Shown here in pieces: positions 33,939 through 42,619 of a stretch of 64,000 bases of DNA. The notes under the pieces are model-generated. The model was given only the letters and a program-made list of their open reading frames with translations. It was not told the origin of the DNA and ran no database searches. Every line of letters begins with the position of its first letter. The first letter of the stretch is position 1. The DNA is from JAXLXE01 sp046328115 (GTDB lineage Bacteria > Chloroflexota > UBA6077 > JACCZL01). The position numbers and the translations under genes were made by a program. The stretch covers positions 62,001 through 126,000 of the forward strand of contig JAXLXE010000004.1 in NCBI GenBank assembly GCA_046328115.1. The letters are read 5' to 3'.

Positions 33939-34626
33939 CAAGCGGACCCGTCCGCCCCGCGCGGCAATCAGCGCATGGGGCGGACGGGTCTAGATCGCGA
34001 GCTGCCTGGTCCGGATTGGCTTCCGTCGCGCCGAAGATCGGCTCGAGCTCTAGCGTGACGCCCGGAAGCGCGGGGGCAAGGTCGATCACGCCGCGTCGCG
34101 GGATCTCTTCCGTCTCGCCATCGGCGCGGAACAATCGGACGGTCCGCGTCCGCGGCTGAACGAGTACCGCCAATCGGACGTTGCGCGCCACCAGCCATCG
34201 GCAATGGTCAGCCTGCGCTCGCGTAGACTGGCCGGGTGAGCTGATCTCCACCACCAGATCAGGCGGAGTATTGAAGATGCTGGGAAGGCGCCCATCAGCA
34301 TCTCGCGGCACGCGATCCCAGCGGTAGACCATCAGATCTGGAACCAGTACGCGGCCATCAAGCACCAGCCGCGTCTCAGGAAAGGTCCGTCCAAGACGCG
34401 CGCCACGAATCCTCGACTCGATGGGCCAGAACCACTCGCCCTGAAGCCCCCCATGCTCACCGGTGGGTGATATCTTCCGGCTCACCACCCCCTCAATCAG
34501 CTCGAACGCCGGCTTTTCATCGGGGAGCGCAAGCACTTCCTCGACGGTCATGCGCCGGCCCACGAGAGGCGACGGGGCGGGCTCACCATCGATCGGGCGT
34601 GGGGGGCGACGCCGCGCAAGGACCAT
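33913..34626 (-). CDS. Uma2-family (DUF820) protein with PD-(D/E)XK nuclease fold
   Basis: A 237 aa member of a restriction-endonuclease-like family. Family marks: MTVEEVLALPDEKPAFELIEG, VPDLMVYRW and PDLVVEISSPGQSTR (the D...ExS nuclease core), ARNVRLAVLVQP. The C-terminal 40 residues (CADCRAGRTG...) have no family look and coincide with the terminator of the opposite gene, so the stop may have been captured by read-out into the neighbour. Cellular role of Uma2 proteins is unclear. Confidence 0.9.
   Translation of the reverse strand: MVLARRRPPRPIDGEPAPSPLVGRRMTVEEVLALPDEKPAFELIEGVVSRKISPTGEHGGLQGEWFWPIESRIRGARLGRTFPETRLVLDGRVLVPDLMVYRWDRVPRDADGRLPSIFNTPPDLVVEISSPGQSTRAQADHCRWLVARNVRLAVLVQPRTRTVRLFRADGETEEIPRRGVIDLAPALPGVTLELEPIFGATEANPDQAARDLDPSAPCADCRAGRTGPLATRARKGR
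33945..33990 (+). terminator. Terminator of the ThDP gene, inside the Uma2 3' coding end
   Basis: GACCCGTCCGCCCC (33945-33958) pairs perfectly with 33977-33990, a 14 bp stem with an 18 nt loop, starting 6 bp after the ThDP stop. It overlaps the last codons of the convergent Uma2 gene. Confidence 0.7.
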
Positions 34627-34683
34627 GAATCGCTCCAGCTATTCCATTGTACTGAGTACTGATCGTCTACCGACCGCGGCGTG

Positions 34684-35181
34684 CTATCGGGTCGGCTTTC
34701 GCGCCTCAGACGGGGGCACCAGCGTATCCGGGCCGATCACGCGGTGGACGACCGGCGAGGAGATGACCATGGACGTGGTGGTGTCGCCATGCTCCATCAG
34801 ACGGTCGAGCAGCTTCTCCAGGTGGCGCATGCTGGGCGCGATGATCTTCATGATGTAGCAGTCCTCGCCCGTGATGCGGTGGCACTCCAGGATCTCTGAG
34901 CTGGCGGCTACCGTGCGCAGCGCTCCATCCGAGCCGCGGTCGCGCGGTGCCAGCCGCACCACCGCGGTGAGGCCAAACCCCAGCCGCTCATAGTCAACGT
35001 GGGCGTGGTAGCCCGTGATCACGCCGGCCGCCTCCAGACGCTTGACGCGCTCGGCAACCGCCGGCGCGGTGAGTCCCACACGGCGGCCAAGCTCGCGATG
35101 ACTCATCCGCCCGTCCTGCTGCAGGAGCTGCAGGAGCTGCCAGCCCACTTCATCTACGCCAGGTTGCGATATGAAACTCAA
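34684..35181 (-). CDS. Lrp/AsnC-family transcriptional regulator
   Basis: A 165 aa protein with an N-terminal winged helix (DEVGWQLLQLLQQDGRMSHR, LGRRVGLTAPAVAERVKRLE) and a C-terminal ligand-sensing RAM domain (ILECHRITGEDCYIMKI, LEKLLDRLMEHG). Members sense amino acids and bind as octamers. Its target could be the ThDP gene or the divergent small gene; no operator was identified. Confidence 0.95.
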   Translation of the reverse strand: MSFISQPGVDEVGWQLLQLLQQDGRMSHRELGRRVGLTAPAVAERVKRLEAAGVITGYHAHVDYERLGFGLTAVVRLAPRDRGSDGALRTVAASSEILECHRITGEDCYIMKIIAPSMRHLEKLLDRLMEHGDTTTSMVISSPVVHRVIGPDTLVPPSEARKPTR

Positions 35182-35262
35182 TCTCCCAATCCTCCCGCGA
35201 GTTTGTTAGCGATTCACACCTGAGAGCTGCAGAGGTAACGGTATTATCGCGATCCACGGTTC

Positions 35263-35389
35263 TAGAATCTTGACTATGGATGGGCTGCTGACCGCGGCGA
35301 TCGTGCTCCTCACGCTGGTGGGACTTGACCTCCTGGCCCTGCGCTACGGCGTCTCGAGCCGCGACGGACGTCCCGAATCCTGGTGGTAG
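35263..35389 (+). CDS. 37-aa small membrane protein with leaderless promoter
   Basis: Coding from ATG 35276 to TAG 35389; the annotated span includes the -10 TAGAAT at 35263-35268, seven bases before the ATG, so the mRNA is probably leaderless. One membrane segment (LLTAAIVLLTLVGLDLLAL) is followed by RYGVSSRDGRPESWW. Small proteins of this layout, membrane segment then (R)(W/Y)GV(D/S)SRDG, recur in Chloroflexota as far as I recall. Function unknown. 35 bp before the DinB gene. Confidence 0.65.
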
Positions 35390-35424
35390 CCTGACACCCC
35401 AAACTCGGATGGAGGACTTGCGAG

Positions 35425-35892
35425 ATGAGCCCGGACCAGCGCGCGCGGATGATCCAGCGGTACCGCGATGGCTACACCGAGGTCTGCCGCGCGATCGAGG
35501 GCTTCACCGATGCGCAGCTCGACGCCCGGCTAGACGGCGACGGCTGGAGCGCTCGCCAGGTGATCCACCACCTGGCTGATGGCGAGGCCACCTCCGCCAT
35601 CCGGCTGCGTCGGCTCATCGCGGAGGAGCGCCCGCTAATCGTGGCGTACGACGAGGCCGAGTTCGCCCGGCGCCTGTACTACGACCGCCCGATCGCGTCA
35701 TCGCTGGCGCTGTTCAAGGCGGCCCGAGAATCGACTGCGGAGATTCTGGAGCGGCTTACCGAAGAGCAGTGGGGTCGGGCGGGCACCCACTCGGAGAGCG
35801 GCGCCTACTCGGTACAGACCTGGCTGGAGCTCTACGTCGCCCACGCGCTCGAGCACGCGGTGCAGATCCGGCGCGCGGCCGGCACCGCCTGA
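35425..35892 (+). CDS. DinB/YfiT-like metal-binding four-helix protein
   Basis: A 155 aa four-helix-bundle protein. Metal ligands are likely His in VIHHLADGE and HALEHAVQIRR, the usual HxxxH plus distant His set. Family members include thiol-dependent transferases (bacillithiol and mycothiol S-transferases), but the substrate is unknown here. RBS GGAGGACTTGCGAG lies upstream of the ATG. Confidence 0.88.
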   Translation: MSPDQRARMIQRYRDGYTEVCRAIEGFTDAQLDARLDGDGWSARQVIHHLADGEATSAIRLRRLIAEERPLIVAYDEAEFARRLYYDRPIASSLALFKAARESTAEILERLTEEQWGRAGTHSESGAYSVQTWLELYVAHALEHAVQIRRAAGTA

Positions 35893-35917
35893 ACGATCGG
35901 CCGGCGGTCGCGAGCCG

Positions 35918-37843
35918 CTACCGGAGCATGTCGATCCTGGCCACACCGTAAGGCAGCAGCTCGAGCTCAGCCAGCCCGCCCCGCGCCTTCACGAGCCCGC
36001 CGCGCTCCGCCCGAAAACCCTCCGGCTCGCGCATCGCCCGCTCGGCATTGCGCTCGTCGAGCGATCTGACCGTCGCCGAGGCAGCGAGGCCGCTGACCTC
36101 CACGTGCTGGGGCGCGTTGGTGAGATTTCCCAGCAGCAGCCGCGTTCGGCCACCCCGTCGGACGGCCACGCCGTCAATCCGCAATGGGTCGCTGGTGCTC
36201 ACCGGAACAACGGTGCCCCCACCAAACTCGCCAATATCCGCCAGCGCGTGGTAGATCGGGAACACCCCGCCCGCGATGGAGGGGAACAGCGCCTGGTCCG
36301 GCGACCCCTCGGCACGCTCCATCACGCCCCGCCAGCCTGTCGTCTCGAAGTACGTAGCGCTGTACACGCCCGACTCCGCAAGGTGCCTCAGACTGCCAAC
36401 GGTCCAGGCCGCGCCAAACAGCGACATCTGTCGCGCGTCCACTGCGCGGGGAAGCTCGCCGGGGTCAGGCGCAGGCTCCGGTTTCGACGCGTCGGCGTTG
36501 AAGCGAGGCCTGAGCGTGATCGGCGAGATCACGATGGGACGCCCGCCAGCGAACCCACGGGTGCTCCGCACGGTCAGCCGTTGGCCCTCCAGCGTCTCCA
36601 CCATCGAAGCATTGTCAAACTGGTGGACCTGGGGATTGATCGAATAGCACACCAGGTCCAGCGCATCCGTTGGCGGACGGTTGCGATTGAGCTGGGTGAA
36701 ATAGCTCGTGGAGCCGCCGCCGAGCAAAACCCCTGACCCAAGCGCCGAGCGCGCCATCTCGTACAAACGCGCGGAGGCCTCACCCCGGCCAAACACCAAC
36801 ACGTGGGCAATCGGCGGCGCGTCCGTCGCCAGGCGCACGGCGAGCGCGGCAAGCTCCTTGCCGGCATCGTCGGACGCGAAGACCGCAAGCTCCAGCGGCG
36901 TCCCAAGCGCCCGAGCTTCCGCCTTCGCTCGCTCCCACACCCCACCCCAGCCAGGATCGTCCAGACGCAGGTCAACCCGTAAGTGGGATGGTCTGAGTGC
37001 CGAGAGTCGACGGAGCTCCAGATCGGTCAGCGCCTGCCCATGGCTGGCCGAGCCCAGGCCAATCCTGGGCAACGTGGTGCCACCTGGCTGGCCAAGGCCA
37101 ACGATCAGCGCGCTGGGCGGCGCCACCGGACGGGGCTGAACCCGCCCGCGCGGGCGCAGCGTCACCACCTGCCGGACGCGGCTGCCCGCCTCCAGCCGAA
37201 CCGGGAAGGGCAACCGGAGCGGTGTGGAGTAGGTCTTGAAACTGGCATCCGTCCAGTTGCGTTGGTCCTCCATCTCAAACACGTCGCCCTCGAAGTGGGC
37301 ATCCAGCCACGTTCCGTGCTCGACCTCGTGCATGAACGCGCGCAAATCGTGCGTAGGCTGGTGCGGAGCGATCTCCACCGGGAGTCGGCCGTGCTCTACG
37401 GTGCCGTCATCTCGCAAGGCGGCGTAGGACGCTCCCGCCGCGGCCGCCGGGTGGAGGACGCAGATCCCCACCCGGTTGCGAAGAAACGTGGTACGCGCCT
37501 CCCCGTCCATGACGAACCGCACGGTGCCATCGCTCTCTCCCGTGATCTCGCCGCGCCAGCCAAAGTGGATCTCGCGGAGCCGATGCTCGGCCGCAAAGGA
37601 GACTCGAAAGGCATCCTCGTTCTGGTCGATGACCAGATCGCTCAACCGCGTTGGCGCCGTGTTCCAGTTCTGGTCGCGCACCGCCACGTACAGGCGGCGC
37701 ATCGCCTCCGTGCCGCCGTAGCGGATCCATCGGAGGTCACCGTGCTCGAAGACCATGGTGAGAGGCCCGGCCCGAAGCTGGCGCTGGACGGGCAGCGCCT
37801 CGGTGTGGCCGTAGCGCAGGACGTTCACGGGCAGATCGGGCAT
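35918..37843 (-). CDS. D-apionate lactonase-like protein (ApnL family)
   Basis: A 641 aa protein. The conserved block FEMEDQRNWTDASFKTY and the N-terminal AGPLTMVFEHGDLRWIRYGG match what I remember of ApnL, which hydrolyses the lactone of the plant branched sugar acid D-apionate. The middle reads like a TIM barrel (LRVDLRLDDPGW, CYSINPQVHQFD, FGAAWTVGSLRHL) and the C-terminus like a beta domain (RTRLLLGNLTNAPQHV). No other apionate genes (dehydrogenase, kinase) lie nearby except the aldo/keto reductase. Family call is from memory. Confidence 0.75.
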   Translation of the reverse strand: MPDLPVNVLRYGHTEALPVQRQLRAGPLTMVFEHGDLRWIRYGGTEAMRRLYVAVRDQNWNTAPTRLSDLVIDQNEDAFRVSFAAEHRLREIHFGWRGEITGESDGTVRFVMDGEARTTFLRNRVGICVLHPAAAAGASYAALRDDGTVEHGRLPVEIAPHQPTHDLRAFMHEVEHGTWLDAHFEGDVFEMEDQRNWTDASFKTYSTPLRLPFPVRLEAGSRVRQVVTLRPRGRVQPRPVAPPSALIVGLGQPGGTTLPRIGLGSASHGQALTDLELRRLSALRPSHLRVDLRLDDPGWGGVWERAKAEARALGTPLELAVFASDDAGKELAALAVRLATDAPPIAHVLVFGRGEASARLYEMARSALGSGVLLGGGSTSYFTQLNRNRPPTDALDLVCYSINPQVHQFDNASMVETLEGQRLTVRSTRGFAGGRPIVISPITLRPRFNADASKPEPAPDPGELPRAVDARQMSLFGAAWTVGSLRHLAESGVYSATYFETTGWRGVMERAEGSPDQALFPSIAGGVFPIYHALADIGEFGGGTVVPVSTSDPLRIDGVAVRRGGRTRLLLGNLTNAPQHVEVSGLAASATVRSLDERNAERAMREPEGFRAERGGLVKARGGLAELELLPYGVARIDMLR

Positions 37844-37941
37844 TCAGGGACTCCCAAGGGAAGCTGGCGTCTACCGGCTGTTGCGGTGGCTTCGTCTGCC
37901 GAATATTGACAGTAGGAGATCCACGGGAAGGGGGTCACACC

Positions 37942-38016
37942 ATGTTCAGCAGGCTCATCATCGCCATCATTTCGGCGATCCTCACACTGCCGCTACCGCT
38001 GCCCTACTTCCGCTAG
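37942..38016 (+). CDS. Possible 24-aa hydrophobic peptide
   Basis: ATG 37942 with GGGAAGGGGG upstream encodes MFSRLIIAIISAILTLPLPL then PYFR and ends at TAG 38016. It is a plausible single-pass microprotein but overlaps the end of the opposite aldo/keto reductase gene by 4 bp and has no supporting context. Confidence 0.25.
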   Translation: MFSRLIIAIISAILTLPLPLPYFR

Positions 38017-38996
38017 GCAGCAAGCTCCAACATTCGCTTGAAGACGGCCTCGGGCAACGGGCCGCCCTCAACCGCCTGGACGGCGCTCTCGAACTGATCT
38101 ACCGTGGCCATACCGATCAGCGCACTGGACACCCGCTGCTCGGTGATGGCAAAGCGAATCGCCAGCTCCGCCAGCGAAATGCCCAGCTCCGCCGCGATAG
38201 GACGGAGCTTCGCGGTGCGCGCCAGGTCTGAGCCGTAGTCGCCGCCCGCGGTGAGCGAGCCGCCCACCGGCCCGGCGAGCGCGCCGCGCTCATCGGGCGC
38301 CACACCCGCCAGCGCACCCGCGGCAAGGATGCGGATGGCAATGATGCCCATGCCCCTGGCCACCGCTCGGTCCATCATCTGGCCCAGGTTCTGCGCGCCG
38401 AAGCTGGCGGGCACCGGGTGAGCGGCAGAAGGGTTCAGCGCGTTGAAATACGTGTGCATCACGTCGAACGCGCCAGAGTCCACCACTTTGATCACCCCAG
38501 CCGTGTCGCCGAGACCGGTGAAGCCAAGGTTCCGGATCAGGCCGGCCGCCTTGAGGTCGTTGAAGCCCTCCAGCACCGGTCCCAGCACCTGATCGGCGGA
38601 CAGCACGCCATCGTCCGCTGAGCCACTCTCGCTGATCTGGTTGTGCAGGTACAGGACGTCCACGCTCGGCAGGCCCAGTCGGTCCAGGCCAGCCTGCACC
38701 TTGGCGCGGATGACCGCGCGCGCGTTTGGCAATTCGCTCTGACTCACCCGAATCTTGGTGCCCACGGTGATCCGCGGATTGAGCTCGCGGAGTACCTCCC
38801 CAAGATTGGTCTCAGACATCCCGTCGCCGTAGGCGTGGGCGGTATCAAAGTAGGTGACGCCCGCCTCTATCGCTCGGGCAATCGCCCGCACACGGTCGGC
38901 TCTGGCGCCCCGCACCATCAACCCACCAACGCTACCGCAGCCGAACGAAAGCTCGGCGATCTGCAGCCCGGTCCGTCCAAACTGTCGCTGCCGCAT
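38013..38996 (-). CDS. Aldo/keto reductase
   Basis: NADPH-dependent oxidoreductase of 327 aa, TIM barrel. Start ATG 38996 with GGGGAGGG upstream; MRQRQFGRTGLQIAELSFG is the standard family opening. Catalytic residues: Asp and Tyr in YFDTAHAYGDG, Lys in VGTKIRV and His-type position in VLYLHNQI (Asn follows). Substrate unknown; L-fucose/D-threo-aldose dehydrogenase-like members share this layout. Same strand as the apionate lactonase-like gene. Confidence 0.93.
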   Translation of the reverse strand: MRQRQFGRTGLQIAELSFGCGSVGGLMVRGARADRVRAIARAIEAGVTYFDTAHAYGDGMSETNLGEVLRELNPRITVGTKIRVSQSELPNARAVIRAKVQAGLDRLGLPSVDVLYLHNQISESGSADDGVLSADQVLGPVLEGFNDLKAAGLIRNLGFTGLGDTAGVIKVVDSGAFDVMHTYFNALNPSAAHPVPASFGAQNLGQMMDRAVARGMGIIAIRILAAGALAGVAPDERGALAGPVGGSLTAGGDYGSDLARTAKLRPIAAELGISLAELAIRFAITEQRVSSALIGMATVDQFESAVQAVEGGPLPEAVFKRMLELAA

Positions 38997-39098
38997 CCGT
39001 ACCCTCCCCAGGTTTCCTGGTGCAATCAACCGTGGCTGGGATCAATCGCGGCAGTATCCGCGTCTTGATAGAGTCAGCGCAACAGCCTGGAGGTAGCC

Positions 39099-41144
39099 AT
39101 GCGTCACTCGCGAACCGTTGTTGCGCTGCTCGGCAGCGCCGCGATGCTGATGGGGCAGACGCTGGCCTCCACCGCCCAGACTGATGACCTTGCGCCACAC
39201 GTGCCCGCCGGCGCGAATATCGTCCGCTCCCTCAGGGCTGACGTGGACGGTGACGGCATTGACGACGCGGTGGCCGTGTATCAGCTCCGGAGCACCTCAC
39301 CCACCACCACGCTGGGCCTGGTCATCCTGGGCTCGCGCAACGGCGGCACAACCCCAACGTATCCCCTGGGCTCCCCAAGCGAGGAGATCCGTCTACCCAC
39401 CCGCTCGGCCGCGAATCGCATCGCGCTAGACGTGCGAGATCTCGATGCAGACGGAGTGCCCGTGGTCTCGCTGTCGCTGGGTGAGACCTGGAATGACGGC
39501 TCCAATCACGAGACGCTGGCCCTGTTCAGGTGGGACGGCCACGGCTTCCCGGAAGTGCTCCGCCTCAGGGGCGACCGGGCCCGGTTGCCAGAGCCAGACG
39601 CTCACCCAGGAAACGGGCCGCGGGTAACGGAGACCAGCACGCTGTGGAACGTTCGTGGGGCGCGCGTTCGCACAGACGAGTCCTACAGATGGTGGCGTGA
39701 CGGATTCCGACTCAGCGAACGCGCGATAGCGCTGGTCGAGCCCACGGCTGTGCCAGACCGTCCAGAGGCGGCCGTGCTCGCCTTCTACCAGGCCATCGAT
39801 CGGGGCGACGTGCGCGCCGCCCACAGCATGCTTGGCGCCGACTTCCGCGCGCGTCAACCGCTAGAGTCGTTCAGCGCCGGATTCCGCACCACCCGCCGCG
39901 TGGCGGTTGAGGAAGTCCGGGCGCTGACCCACCAGATAGATTTCCGCGACGACCCGGAGCCGGGTCAAGAGATATACGTGCGGATCGCGGCCACGGACGA
40001 CGGCCCGGACGGACTGCAAACACGCACCTTCGCGGGTGTGTGGACGGTCGGTCGGCGCGGCGAAGGCTGGCAGCTCGAGCGGGCGCGGATCCAGCAAACC
40101 CTGGACTTGAGCGAGATCTCCTCGGCATTGCCGCCGGGCTGGCGGATTCAGCAGACGGCCGTCGGCAATCTGCGCGGACGCGATCGCGACGACGTGGTGG
40201 TGCTCGCCAACCCCAGCGGATCGTTCGGCGGCGCACACCCGTTCGTGATCATGGACGACGGCGCGGGAACCTGGGCCGTCAGGGTAGCGGATGCCATCGG
40301 CGAGGACGCCGAGCTTGGCGGCATGGGCGGCTCGGTCCTCATCGAGGATGTGACCGGTGACGGTCGGGCGGAGATCGTGTACAGCTCCGGCATCGGGGCG
40401 CACGGCGCACAGCTCTGGATCGTGAAGTCCAGCGGACGGGGACTGACGCCGCTCTTCGTGGGTTTCAGCAGCAACGCGGCCATCGGGCTGCGCGATCTGG
40501 ATGGGGACGGAGTGCCGGAGGTGATCGAGTTCCAGTCCGGCTATTGCGGCTCGTACGCCGGGAGCCCTGGCCTGGGCTTCGTCTACCGTTGGCGTGACGA
40601 AGGCTACCGGCCGGCCACCGCGGACTTTCCAGACGGTCCCGTGAGCGTGTTCTTCCAGCACCCGGCCGCCACCGAGAGTTTTCGACTCTCCGATCGAGAT
40701 CGCGCGTGCGTGGACCATATGGAGGCCACCGCTCACGCGTTTCGCGGGGAAGCGGCCGCCGCGGTGGCGGCATACCGGCGCTTCGCGTCCTTCGAGCCCG
40801 GCCCGGGCGATGGAGCCAGTCTACCGCTGCCCCTGTACGTGGGGACCCCAGAATTTGAGGCCGAGGCGCGCGACCTGATCGGTCGTGGTGAGCGGCTGGG
40901 CTGGGCAAGCAACCAGCAGGCGATGTTGTGGGATCTCTTGGGCAGCGCCATCGAGACCCGCGCGGCCGGAGCGGCCACCCAGGCCGAGTCCGCGACCAGG
41001 CAGGGTAAGGCGGATGCCGCGGCGCTGGCGCGCGGCGAGGCGGATGCCCTGACCCAACAGGCGCGCGCCGCGTACCAGCGAGCCCTGGCGTTAGACCCGG
41101 CTGACCCCGCCGCGGCGGCGGGTCTGCGGCGACTCACACGCTGA
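39099..41144 (+). CDS. Secreted protein with FG-GAP-like repeats and helical tail, function unknown
   Basis: A 681 aa protein with a signal peptide (ALLGSAAMLMGQTLASTAQ). Calcium-loop style repeats appear as RADVDGDGIDDAVAVY, RDLDADGVPVV, EDVTGDGRAEIVYSS and RDLDGDGVPEVIEF, typical of FG-GAP/VCBS propellers. The middle has an NTF2-like segment (AAVLAFYQAIDRGDVRAAHSML) and the C-terminal 150 residues are Ala-rich helices resembling TPR (AYQRALALDPADPAAAAG). AACAGCCTGGAGG gives a good SD. Confidence 0.78.
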   Translation: MRHSRTVVALLGSAAMLMGQTLASTAQTDDLAPHVPAGANIVRSLRADVDGDGIDDAVAVYQLRSTSPTTTLGLVILGSRNGGTTPTYPLGSPSEEIRLPTRSAANRIALDVRDLDADGVPVVSLSLGETWNDGSNHETLALFRWDGHGFPEVLRLRGDRARLPEPDAHPGNGPRVTETSTLWNVRGARVRTDESYRWWRDGFRLSERAIALVEPTAVPDRPEAAVLAFYQAIDRGDVRAAHSMLGADFRARQPLESFSAGFRTTRRVAVEEVRALTHQIDFRDDPEPGQEIYVRIAATDDGPDGLQTRTFAGVWTVGRRGEGWQLERARIQQTLDLSEISSALPPGWRIQQTAVGNLRGRDRDDVVVLANPSGSFGGAHPFVIMDDGAGTWAVRVADAIGEDAELGGMGGSVLIEDVTGDGRAEIVYSSGIGAHGAQLWIVKSSGRGLTPLFVGFSSNAAIGLRDLDGDGVPEVIEFQSGYCGSYAGSPGLGFVYRWRDEGYRPATADFPDGPVSVFFQHPAATESFRLSDRDRACVDHMEATAHAFRGEAAAAVAAYRRFASFEPGPGDGASLPLPLYVGTPEFEAEARDLIGRGERLGWASNQQAMLWDLLGSAIETRAAGAATQAESATRQGKADAAALARGEADALTQQARAAYQRALALDPADPAAAAGLRRLTR

Positions 41145-41185
41145 GGAGTACGATAGGGCAACCTGGATTCTCGATGAGGAGCCGC

Positions 41186-42619
41186 ATGCCCACCAAACGC
41201 CCCAACATTCTCTGGTACTGCGCCGATCAAATGCGCGGAGACGCGATCGGCGCTCTCGGCAATCCTCACGTGCGCACGCCAAACATCGACCGCCTCGTGG
41301 CCATGGGAACGGCGTTCACCAGCGCCTACTGCCAGGCGCCCATCTGCACCCCAAGCCGCGCATCGTTCCTCACCGGGAAGTACCCCAGCTCCATCCCGCT
41401 GAACTGCAACGGAAACGCCACCTTTCCCGAGGGAGAGCGCCTCGTTACGCGCCGTCTGGCAGACGTGGGCTACGACTGCGGCCTGGTGGGCAAGCTGCAC
41501 CTGGCCGGGGCGGCAAACGGCGCAGAGGTGCGCACCGACGACGGCTACCGCTACTTCAAATACTCCCACGCCCCCCGCAACAACTGGTCACGTGGCCACG
41601 ACTACGTAGACTGGATCCGGGAGCAGGGGGTGGATCCAGACACGGTGCTCACCGTAAAGACCAACAAGTTCGGCGACCTCATGGAGCCGAGTGCGGACAA
41701 GGACAACGTGCCAACGCATCTCCACCAGACCACCTGGGCAACGGAGCGGGCGCTGGACTTCATCCAGCAGCCAAGAAGCGGGCCGTGGCTGCTGTCCGTA
41801 AACGTCTACGATCCCCACCCGCCGTTCAACCCGCCGTGGGAGTACTACAAACGGTACGACCCACAATCCCTGCCGGGGCCGTTATTTCGGGAGAGCGACC
41901 TGGCGCACCAGGGAAAGCTGGCCAACGCCGGGGTGGACTTCCAATCCGTCGCGCGGCGGCCGGAGGAGTTCCAGGCGAAGAAGCTGCAGGCCGCCTACTA
42001 CGCGATGATCGAGATGGTGGACGAGCACTTCGGGAAGATCCTGGACCACCTGGAAGCAACTGGTGAGCTGGCAAACACCATCGTCATCTTCTCCACCGAC
42101 CACGGCGAATCAGCCGGCGACCACGGGCTCACCCAGAAGGGGTGCCGATTCATGGAGGGCATGGTGCGCGTGCCGCTGGTGATGGCCTGGCCAGGTAGAT
42201 TCAAGGCGGGCCTGAAAAGCGACGCGCTGGTGGAGCTGACGGACATCATGCCCACCTTGATGGAAGCCGCTGGCCTGCCAGTTCCCCAGGGTGTGCAGGG
42301 GCGCTCGCTGCTGCCCATGCTCTCTGGCGCCGCCGACCCGCGTACCCATCGCGACTTCGTGCGCACGGAGTGCTACGCCGCCTTCGACATGCCCAACCGC
42401 ACGTTTGCCTCCATGTACCGCGACCGACGGTGGAAGCTCGTCGTGTACCACGGCCTTGGGGTAGGCGAGCTCTACGACCTGGAGACCGATCCTGGAGAAT
42501 TCGACTGCCTGTGGGACAGCCCCGCGCACCAGACGGTGAAGGCTGAGCTGTTGCTGAAGAGCTACGACGCGACGGTGGCGGCGATGCCGTACGGACCGCC
42601 GTTGGTCATGCCGTACTAG
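41186..42619 (+). CDS. Sulfatase (formylglycine-dependent)
   Basis: A 477 aa arylsulfatase-fold hydrolase. NILWYCADQMRGDAIG binds the metal, and Cys54 in ICTPSRASFLTG is the CxPSR cysteine oxidised to formylglycine. FSTDHGESAGDHGLTQKG holds further metal ligands. There is no signal peptide, so it is probably cytoplasmic. ATG 41186 is preferred over 41174 because GAGGAG lies just upstream; a -10-like TACGAT is at 41149-41154. Choline-sulfatase or phosphonate hydrolase relatives are possible. The 3' end overlaps the opposite glycosyltransferase. Confidence 0.93.
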   Translation: MPTKRPNILWYCADQMRGDAIGALGNPHVRTPNIDRLVAMGTAFTSAYCQAPICTPSRASFLTGKYPSSIPLNCNGNATFPEGERLVTRRLADVGYDCGLVGKLHLAGAANGAEVRTDDGYRYFKYSHAPRNNWSRGHDYVDWIREQGVDPDTVLTVKTNKFGDLMEPSADKDNVPTHLHQTTWATERALDFIQQPRSGPWLLSVNVYDPHPPFNPPWEYYKRYDPQSLPGPLFRESDLAHQGKLANAGVDFQSVARRPEEFQAKKLQAAYYAMIEMVDEHFGKILDHLEATGELANTIVIFSTDHGESAGDHGLTQKGCRFMEGMVRVPLVMAWPGRFKAGLKSDALVELTDIMPTLMEAAGLPVPQGVQGRSLLPMLSGAADPRTHRDFVRTECYAAFDMPNRTFASMYRDRRWKLVVYHGLGVGELYDLETDPGEFDCLWDSPAHQTVKAELLLKSYDATVAAMPYGPPLVMPY

